Made by a program: the position numbers and the translations under genes. The notes below the pieces were generated by a model that was not told the origin of the DNA, ran no database searches, and worked only from the letters and a program-made list of their open reading frames with translations. A DNA stretch of 64,000 nucleotides, taken from assembly GCF_004295665.1 (NCBI RefSeq), contig NZ_CP034759.1, forward strand, positions 1,736,001-1,800,000. The letters run 5' to 3'. Shown in pieces: positions 56,667-64,000 of the stretch. Position 1 is the stretch's first letter; each line of letters opens with the position of its first letter. The DNA is from Litorilituus sediminis. Lineage in GTDB: Bacteria; Pseudomonadota; Gammaproteobacteria; Enterobacterales; Alteromonadaceae.

Positions 56667-58181
56667 ATGAATAAAATTTTCCCTCGAGCAGCACTTTGCT
56701 CCACTCTACTTGGCTTGTTTTATACAAGCTCTATCAGTGCAGAGCCATGGATTGATACTTCAGATATTTACCTTAAAGCAAATATTCAGCTACTCGCTGA
56801 TACTGGCATTATTCTAACGCCTGTGACCACTTATCCCTTGATGTGGCACGATGTTCATCGCGATATTAAAAACTTAAATACTTCATTGCTAAGTGAAGAG
56901 CAAAAAAATGCTTATTATTATGTAAAGCATCAATTTAAATTGGCACAACAAAATCAAGTTCGCATCAAAGCACAAACTGCAGTAGAAGACAGTCGCTTTA
57001 CCAGCTTTGGTGACACCTATAGAGATGCCAATAGCCTACAAGTACAAACAACTACCATGATTGGCAATATTGCCAGTAATGTCTCGCTGAGCTATCACCC
57101 AAGTGCTGACGATAAAGATGACAAAAAACGCTGGGATAACAGCTATCTGGCAGCATTTTTAGGCAACTGGGTTATTGCCGCAGGCAAGCAAGACAGATGG
57201 TTTGGTCCAACTTGGGATACCAGTTTAAGCTTAACCAACAATGCCAGACCGATCACAGCAGTATCATTAACGCGCAAGTCCGCAGAAGCATTTACCATTC
57301 CATTCACCGAATTCGATATCCCGTGGACGGTGACTACCTTTATGGGAAAAATGGATGATGAGCGCATAGTAAAAAACACCCTGTTATGGGGCTTTCGCTT
57401 AAATTTTAAACCAATGAAAAACCTTGAGTTTGGTATCACACGCCTTGCTCAATGGGGCGGCGAAGATAGACCTCAAGATTTAAAAACCTTCTGGAATGTA
57501 CTGATAGGTAAAGATAACTGTGGTGCAGGTGGCTTAGATTGTAGTGATAATCAAGAACCAGGTAACCAACAAGCCGGTTGGGATATGCGCTACTCCTTCA
57601 ATTTATTTGATACCCCTATGGCACTCTACGGTCAATACTTTGCCGAAGATGGCGCCAATGAAGGCGGCTTGAAAATGGTTACTAAAGCCCAAGTTCAAGG
57701 TGGCATAGATATGCATGTGAATTTATTTAATAGCCCAACAAGGCTATTTTTAGAGGTCACAGATAGTTATGGCGACTGTAACACAGGGCCTGGTGTAGGT
57801 AACTGTTATTACGAGCATCACATCTATAAAACCGGTATGCGCTTTCAAGGTCGTACCCTAGGCAGTTTGTACGATAATGATGCCAAAACTATTGTCTTAG
57901 GTGGCATCTCCCAATTAAGCACAAACACGCGCTTAACCAGCAAATTTCGCTATCTCGATTTAAATTACGACAATAGCGATAAAGCGCCTGATAACCCTAT
58001 CATAGGTAACCCGCTAACCAGTATTGCTGAGCAAATGGTCATGGCATCAGCCAGTATTCAGCATAGCTATAAAAATTGGCGCTTTACTTTAGGTACAGAT
58101 ATTAGCCATTCCAGCTATGAAAATGACATTGACAGTGAAACTGACTTTAATGCTTCTTTAACGGTTGAATATAACCTCTAG
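56667..58181 (+). CDS. Wzi-family outer-membrane capsule assembly protein
   Basis: 504 residues from the ATG at 56667 (MNKIFPRAAL); a TTG nine bases earlier also opens the frame. A signal peptide ends at ISAEP. The rest is a beta-barrel with GNWVIAAGKQDRWFGPTWDTSL, the segment typical of the Wzi family, and ends in the aromatic VEYNL. Wzi proteins help hold capsule or related polysaccharide on the cell surface. Preceded by two glycan transferase genes. Confidence 0.88.
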   Translation: MNKIFPRAALCSTLLGLFYTSSISAEPWIDTSDIYLKANIQLLADTGIILTPVTTYPLMWHDVHRDIKNLNTSLLSEEQKNAYYYVKHQFKLAQQNQVRIKAQTAVEDSRFTSFGDTYRDANSLQVQTTTMIGNIASNVSLSYHPSADDKDDKKRWDNSYLAAFLGNWVIAAGKQDRWFGPTWDTSLSLTNNARPITAVSLTRKSAEAFTIPFTEFDIPWTVTTFMGKMDDERIVKNTLLWGFRLNFKPMKNLEFGITRLAQWGGEDRPQDLKTFWNVLIGKDNCGAGGLDCSDNQEPGNQQAGWDMRYSFNLFDTPMALYGQYFAEDGANEGGLKMVTKAQVQGGIDMHVNLFNSPTRLFLEVTDSYGDCNTGPGVGNCYYEHHIYKTGMRFQGRTLGSLYDNDAKTIVLGGISQLSTNTRLTSKFRYLDLNYDNSDKAPDNPIIGNPLTSIAEQMVMASASIQHSYKNWRFTLGTDISHSSYENDIDSETDFNASLTVEYNL

Positions 58182-58306
58182 CAATAGAATATAGCCTAAT
58201 ACCATAGCGTAAATTGATTAATTTATTGACAGCATCAAATTAAATGCGCTATTAATATGCACAAGATAGTTTTAGTTAACCACGTTAGTAAAGTAACATC
58301 ATAAAA

Positions 58307-58372
58307 ATGAACATTAGCATTAAGCATATTATTAAACTTAACCTCCTCCTCGCACTCAGGTCGCGCGGCTAG
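58307..58372 (+). CDS. leuL: leucine operon leader peptide
   Basis: A 21-codon frame, MNISIKHIIKLNLLLALRSRG and a stop. Five of the seven codons at 58337-58357 are leucine (CTT AAC CTC CTC CTC GCA CTC), all CTN and not the common TTA, so ribosome stalling would report on leucyl-tRNA. It precedes leuA by 150 bases and a terminator hairpin. Too short for ordinary gene finding. Confidence 0.85.
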   Translation: MNISIKHIIKLNLLLALRSRG

Positions 58373-58456
58373 GTTATTCATGCTTATTTACTTTACCCAC
58401 TAAAATATCAAGCAGAATAAAATAAAAACCCGCGCTACTTAACGCGGGTTTTTTTA
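58363..58456 (+). promoter_or_regulatory. leu attenuator (antiterminator and terminator)
   Basis: The terminator stem AAAAACCCGCG / CGCGGGTTTTT (58424-58434, 58443-58453) with a T tail ends at about 58456. GCGCGG at 58363-58368, in the last leader codons, is complementary to CCGCGC at 58430-58435, the 5' arm of the terminator. A ribosome stalled on leucine codons would leave that pairing free and let transcription continue. Confidence 0.75.
58424..58456 (+). terminator. leu attenuator terminator hairpin
   Basis: An 11-base stem with an 8-base loop (CTACTTAA) and a T run, 67 bases before leuA. Confidence 0.85.
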
Positions 58457-58522
58457 TGTCCGCACGTAACTAGCAAGGCCATTAACAGCAAAATCACCTT
58501 AAAAATTTTAAAGGACAGCACT

Positions 58523-60094
58523 ATGAGCACAAATCAGGCAAGTAACGATCAAGTCATTATCTTTGACACCACCTTACGCGACGGCGAACAAGCACTAAAC
58601 GCCAGCCTATCTGTACATGAAAAACTACAAATTGCTCAAGCGATAGAACGCTTAGGTGTTGACGTTATGGAGGTCGGTTTCCCTGTCTCTTCACCAGGTG
58701 ATTTTGAGTCAGTACAGCAAATTGCTCGTACCATTAAAAATGCTCGTGTTTGTGGCTTAGCTCGAGCAATGGAAGCTGATATTGACGCCTGTGCCAATGC
58801 ATTAAAGGTTGCCGAGCAATTTCGTATTCACACCTTTATTTCAACCTCTGACGTGCATGTGCAACAAAAATTGCGCAAAGATTTCAGCGATGTCGAAGCT
58901 ATGGCGATTCATGCAGTAAAATATGCACGCAAGTTCACTGATGATGTTGAATTTTCTTGTGAAGATGCTGGCCGTACCCCTATTGATAACTTATGTCGTA
59001 TGGTTGAAGGGGCCATTAAAGCAGGCGCTACTACAGTCAATATTCCTGATACCGTTGGTTACACCTTACCTTTTGAATTTCAAGGTATAATCACTAACTT
59101 ATTCAACCGCGTACCCAATATAGATCAAGCAGTAATATCAGTTCACTGTCATAACGATTTAGGTTTAGCGGTTGCGAACTCAATGGCTGCCGTACAAGCA
59201 GGCGCCAGACAAATTGAATGTACCGTTAATGGCATTGGTGAGCGTGCAGGTAACTGTTCTTTAGAAGAAGTTGCCATGATCATGAAAACTCGTGAATCAT
59301 TACTAGGCGTACAAACTAATATTAATCACCAAGAAATTGCCCGCACTTCTAAATTAGTCAGTACTATTTGTAATATGCCAGTGCAATTAAACAAGGCAAT
59401 TGTTGGTGGTAATGCCTTTAGTCACTCCTCTGGTATCCACCAAGATGGCATGTTAAAAGCGAGCAACACTTATGAGATTATGACACCTGAAAGTGTTGGT
59501 ATTGCCAAAACCAAATTAAACTTAACTTCTCGCAGCGGTCGTCACGTTATCAAGCACCGCATGGAAAATTTAGGCTACCAAGAATCAGATTACGATATTG
59601 AACAACTATACGCGGATTTCTTAGCCTTAGCAGACAAAAAAGGTCAAGTATTTGATGACGATTTAGAAGCCTTGTTATTCAACATTCAGCAGCAAGACCA
59701 ACAAGATTTTTACAAGGTGGAAAAACTAAATGTACAGTGTGGTGACGGTGACTTTGCCACAGCAAGTATTAAGTTAGCATCTGGCGAAAACACCTCCATA
59801 GAGTCTGCTACAGGTAACGGCCCCGTTGATGCGCTTTATCAAGCCATTAAACAAGCGGTTGATGTCGAGTTTGAGGTAACAGATTACAAAATTTCCAACA
59901 AAGGCTCAGGTGAAGATGGCTTAGGTCAAGCCGATTTAGTGATCACATGGCAAGGTAGAAACTTCCATGGTTATGGTTTGGCAACCGATGTTATTGAAGC
60001 ATCAGCACAAGCATTAATTCATGCCTTAAACAGTATTCATAGAGCGATCACAATCGCCGACATTAAGTCTGCTAGACAAGAAAAGCAAGGCTAA
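58523..60094 (+). CDS. leuA: 2-isopropylmalate synthase
   Basis: 523 residues. It condenses acetyl-CoA with 2-oxoisovalerate, the first step of leucine synthesis. [17 protein letters not shown] at the N-terminus and the metal-binding [15 protein letters not shown] (HxH) are seen, followed by [15 protein letters not shown]. The C-terminal LeuA dimer domain (about 390-505) gives leucine feedback control. An AAAGGA ribosome site precedes the ATG. Confidence 0.98.
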   Translation: MSTNQASNDQVIIFDTTLRDGEQALNASLSVHEKLQIAQAIERLGVDVMEVGFPVSSPGDFESVQQIARTIKNARVCGLARAMEADIDACANALKVAEQFRIHTFISTSDVHVQQKLRKDFSDVEAMAIHAVKYARKFTDDVEFSCEDAGRTPIDNLCRMVEGAIKAGATTVNIPDTVGYTLPFEFQGIITNLFNRVPNIDQAVISVHCHNDLGLAVANSMAAVQAGARQIECTVNGIGERAGNCSLEEVAMIMKTRESLLGVQTNINHQEIARTSKLVSTICNMPVQLNKAIVGGNAFSHSSGIHQDGMLKASNTYEIMTPESVGIAKTKLNLTSRSGRHVIKHRMENLGYQESDYDIEQLYADFLALADKKGQVFDDDLEALLFNIQQQDQQDFYKVEKLNVQCGDGDFATASIKLASGENTSIESATGNGPVDALYQAIKQAVDVEFEVTDYKISNKGSGEDGLGQADLVITWQGRNFHGYGLATDVIEASAQALIHALNSIHRAITIADIKSARQEKQG

Positions 60095-60133
60095 TGCAAT
60101 CCGCAAGTAATTAACATCAAAGATTAATAATGA

Positions 60134-61258
<1,125 letters not shown>

Positions 61259-61260
61259 TT

Positions 61261-62676
61261 ATGGCACAAGCATTAACTATGTATGAAAAGTTATGGCGAA
61301 ATCACTTAGTTGAAGAAAAAGCAGGTGAAACCCCATTACTTTATGTTGATAGACATTTAATCCATGAAGTAACCTCGCCGCAAGCTTTTGCTAACTTACG
61401 CTTTCATAATCGCCCAGTAAGACACCCTGAGCGTACTTTTGCTACCATGGATCACAATATATCCACACGCTCAATTGAAATTAATGCTGCTGGTGAAGGC
61501 GCAGCCAATCAATTACGTGCCTTAGAAAAAAACTGTAAAGAGTTTGGTATTCAATTATTCGGTATGGGTCACAAAAACCAAGGTATTGTCCATGTAATGG
61601 GGCCTGAGCTTGGTTTAACCTTACCTGGTACTATCATAGTATGTGGTGATTCACATACCGCAACCCATGGCGCATTTGGCGCATTAGCTTTTGGTATTGG
61701 TACCTCTGAAGTTGAGCACGTTTTTGCCACGCAAACACTTCGTCAAAACAAAGCCAAAACCATGAAAATTGAGGTGAAAGGTCAAGTTGGCGCTGGTATT
61801 AGTGCCAAAGACATAGTGCTAGCTATTATCGGTAAAACCGGTAGTGCTGGTGCAACAGGTTACGTTGTTGAATATTGCGGTGAAGCTATTGAAGCGTTAA
61901 CAATGGAAGAGCGCATGACAGTATGTAATATGAGTATAGAGTTCGGCGCAAAGGCAGGATTAATAGCCCCAGATCAAACGACCTTTGATTATGTTGAAGG
62001 TAAAGAATATGCACCCAAAGGCGAAGTTTTTCAGCAAGCCGTTGAAGACTGGAAACAATTAAAGTCTGATCCAGACGCCCAATTTGATGCAGTAGTGACG
62101 CTAGAAGCCAAGGATATCAAAGCACAAGTAACTTGGGGCACCACACCAGGACAAGTGATTAGTGTTGATGGCGTTGTACCATCACCTGATGACTTTGCTG
62201 ACCCTATTGAAAAAGAGTCATGTATTAATGCATTAAAATATATGGATTTAACCGCTGGTACAAAAATGACTGATATTCAAGTCAATAAAGTATTTATTGG
62301 CTCTTGTACTAACTCACGTATTGAAGACTTACGTGCAGCAGCAGGCATAGTTGAGCGTTTTGTCGCTCAAGGAAAGAAGGTTGTTGATACTGTTGATGCC
62401 ATCATAGTACCAGGCTCTTACCGCGTAAAAGAGCAAGCAGAAAAAGAAGGTTTAGATAAAGTCTTTACCGATGCAGGCTTTGAATGGCGCTTACCGGGCT
62501 GCTCAATGTGCCTTGGTATGAATGATGATGTGTTATCAGAAGGTGATCGCTGCGCTTCAACCAGTAACCGCAACTTTGAAGGTCGCCAAGGTCGTGGCAG
62601 TCGCACCCACTTAGTTAGCCCAGAAATGGCTGCTGCTGCCGCCTTAACAGGTCATTTTGTTGATTTAAACGCGTAA
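61261..62676 (+). CDS. leuC: 3-isopropylmalate dehydratase large subunit
   Basis: 471 residues, aconitase fold. The [4Fe-4S] ligands are in [17 protein letters not shown] and [38 protein letters not shown] is the other signature. It forms the isomerase with LeuD, encoded 20 bases downstream. Confidence 0.98.
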   Translation: MAQALTMYEKLWRNHLVEEKAGETPLLYVDRHLIHEVTSPQAFANLRFHNRPVRHPERTFATMDHNISTRSIEINAAGEGAANQLRALEKNCKEFGIQLFGMGHKNQGIVHVMGPELGLTLPGTIIVCGDSHTATHGAFGALAFGIGTSEVEHVFATQTLRQNKAKTMKIEVKGQVGAGISAKDIVLAIIGKTGSAGATGYVVEYCGEAIEALTMEERMTVCNMSIEFGAKAGLIAPDQTTFDYVEGKEYAPKGEVFQQAVEDWKQLKSDPDAQFDAVVTLEAKDIKAQVTWGTTPGQVISVDGVVPSPDDFADPIEKESCINALKYMDLTAGTKMTDIQVNKVFIGSCTNSRIEDLRAAAGIVERFVAQGKKVVDTVDAIIVPGSYRVKEQAEKEGLDKVFTDAGFEWRLPGCSMCLGMNDDVLSEGDRCASTSNRNFEGRQGRGSRTHLVSPEMAAAAALTGHFVDLNA

Positions 62677-62696
62677 GCAATATTTAGGAAAGAACA

Positions 62697-63308
62697 ATGG
62701 AAAAATTTACTACTCATAACGGTTTAGTGGTGCCATTAGATATCGCTAACGTCGATACCGATCAAATCATCCCTAAGCAATTTTTACAAAAAACCGAGCG
62801 TGTCGGCTTTGGCGTGCATCTATTTCATGACAGCCGCTATTTAGATCACGCTGGCACACAGCCAAATCCAGAGTTTATTTTAAATAAACCTGAGTATGCC
62901 GACGCGAGCATTTTATTAGCGAGAGAAAACTTTGGCTGTGGCTCTAGCCGAGAGCATGCTCCTTGGGCACTGCAAGAATACGGTTTTAAAGTGATTATTG
63001 CGCCAAGCTTTGCCGATATTTTCTACGGTAACTGTATCAACATAGGTATTTTGCCAATAAAATTAACAGAACAAGAAGTAGAGTTACTTTTCCAACACGC
63101 CGGAAATGCTGACTTAACACTTGCAATAGACTTACCAAACAATACCGTGAGCTGTACAACATCTGACGGTACAGCGCTTAACTTCTCTTTTTCTCTCAAT
63201 AAGTTTCAACAGTATAGTTTAGAAGAGGGTGTTGACAGCGTTGGCTGGACATTAAATAAATTAGATGTCATTGAAGCATTCGAAGCAAAAATGCCTGTAT
63301 GGCAGTAA
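62697..63308 (+). CDS. leuD: 3-isopropylmalate dehydratase small subunit
   Basis: 203 residues, the swivel domain of the isomerase. [11 protein letters not shown] and [15 protein letters not shown] are the family signatures. Last gene of the leu operon; AGGAAAG precedes the ATG. Confidence 0.98.
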   Translation: MEKFTTHNGLVVPLDIANVDTDQIIPKQFLQKTERVGFGVHLFHDSRYLDHAGTQPNPEFILNKPEYADASILLARENFGCGSSREHAPWALQEYGFKVIIAPSFADIFYGNCINIGILPIKLTEQEVELLFQHAGNADLTLAIDLPNNTVSCTTSDGTALNFSFSLNKFQQYSLEEGVDSVGWTLNKLDVIEAFEAKMPVWQ

Positions 63309-63324
63309 TCACTAGAAAATACTA

Positions 63325-63360
63325 GTTAGTATCCATTTTAATCTTTAAATGGATGCTAAC
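63325..63360 (+). terminator. hairpin downstream of leuD, possible terminator
   Basis: Arms GTTAGTATCCATTT and AAATGGATGCTAAC (one T-G pair) with an 8-base loop, 16 bases after the leuD stop. No T run follows, so it may be a rho-dependent end or an RNA-stabilising stem. Confidence 0.5.
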
Positions 63361-63577
63361 TTACTCATTAGCATCAAAAATTACATTAATAAAAGTAATA
63401 CTCTTAAGTGAACATCTGTCAGCATTCTTTACACTTTATATATACTTTTTAATCCTTTCTATAAAAGCTATTCACTAGCCCTTATAGAACGGCATATTAA
63501 AATATTGGCCTATAAATTGCTTAGCTGGCACTAATCTTTAATATTTTTACAAACTCGTTACCCAAGGACTTAATAAC

Positions 63578-64000
63578 ATGTTAAAAAAACTATGCCAAGC
63601 TGCTGCATTTGTTGGCGCTTTTGCTGCATTTACAGCTAATGCTAACTTGATTGAAGTTGATGTAGAATTACAATTATTAACTGATGTATCTGGTAGCGTT
63701 AACGACACTGAATACAATCTTCAACGTAACGGCTATATTGCAGCATTTCGCAATACAGATATCATTAACACTATTTTAGCCGGTACTCATGGCAGCATTG
63801 CTGTACAGTATATTGAGTGGTCTAGTTCTGATAGACAAAGAACCCAAATTGACTGGTTTTTAATTGATAGTGTTCAATCAGCTAATGCTTTTGCTGATTT
63901 AATTGCAGGTATTGTTCGTCCATTTACGGGAGCGACAGCTATTGGCTCAGCCATCAACTACGGTGCGAGCCTTTTTGATACCAATAACTTTACTGCCGCT
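63578..64000 (+). CDS. secreted von Willebrand A-type protein, DUF1194-like (3' end cut by window)
   Basis: 141 codons to the window edge. The ATG at 63578 is preceded by CAAGGAC. A signal peptide (to about residue 23, TANA) is followed by a von Willebrand factor A-type start: LQLLTDVSGSVNDTEYN with the metal-site DxSxS (DVSGS), then GSIAVQYIEWSS and GATAIGSAINYGASLF. This matches DUF1194 proteins, some of which carry a PEP-CTERM tail; the C-terminus is not visible. It is probably secreted. Confidence 0.8.
   Translation, partial: MLKKLCQAAAFVGAFAAFTANANLIEVDVELQLLTDVSGSVNDTEYNLQRNGYIAAFRNTDIINTILAGTHGSIAVQYIEWSSSDRQRTQIDWFLIDSVQSANAFADLIAGIVRPFTGATAIGSAINYGASLFDTNNFTAA

Overview
The window is AT-rich, densely coded chromosomal DNA from a gammaproteobacterium. 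The block nudF-yqiB-cpdA-yqiA-parE beside a divergent tolC, together with glnE, ygiF, ygiM, lpp and a leuL-attenuated leuABCD operon, is typical of Gammaproteobacteria. The large TonB receptor, the CadC/PD40 regulator, several diguanylate cyclases and the base composition suggest a marine Alteromonadales member, perhaps Colwelliaceae. The order and family placement is inference. No rRNA, tRNA or CRISPR array was recognised.

Layout. 1-21000 is a mixed region: an HlyD-type membrane fusion protein (cut by the window edge), a membrane diguanylate cyclase, an unusual SDF-type carrier fused to a periplasmic binding domain, a glutamate-linked pair (N-formylglutamate amidohydrolase and gamma-glutamyltransferase), a K+ channel, an AI-2E transporter, two alpha/beta hydrolases, a YebC protein, a Shewanella-like phosphatase, and a TonB receptor facing a CadC-like transmembrane regulator. 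21100-26400 is a decaying segment. It holds an IS5-family element, a small lipoprotein gene, a start-less gene remnant, and a two-component system in which both genes carry an in-frame stop and the kinase is also split by an IS4-family element. 26400-38360 is the conserved chromosome-partition and housekeeping block; two diguanylate cyclase genes sit inside the parE-parC unit. 38360-44280 holds envelope genes (a GT4 glycosyltransferase, an LpxL-type acyltransferase, a TcpQ-like protein) and glnE.

44290-50580 is the most interesting part. A lipoprotein, a DUF350 membrane protein, a membrane-anchored spermidine-synthase-like enzyme, DUF2170, PspA/IM30, DUF2491 and a small possible ribbon-helix-helix protein form a set related to E. 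coli yjfIJKL. The two main promoters share a palindrome, GACATA-N-TATGTC (three copies), placed over the -35 element, with the same extended -10 downstream. This looks like a dedicated operator for an envelope-stress/polyamine module. 50690-58180 continues with envelope genes: Lpp with a C-terminal lysine facing an L,D-transpeptidase, YgiF and YgiM, then two glycan transferases and a Wzi-type protein. 58300-63310 is the leucine operon with its leader peptide and attenuator. The window ends in a secreted von Willebrand A-type protein.
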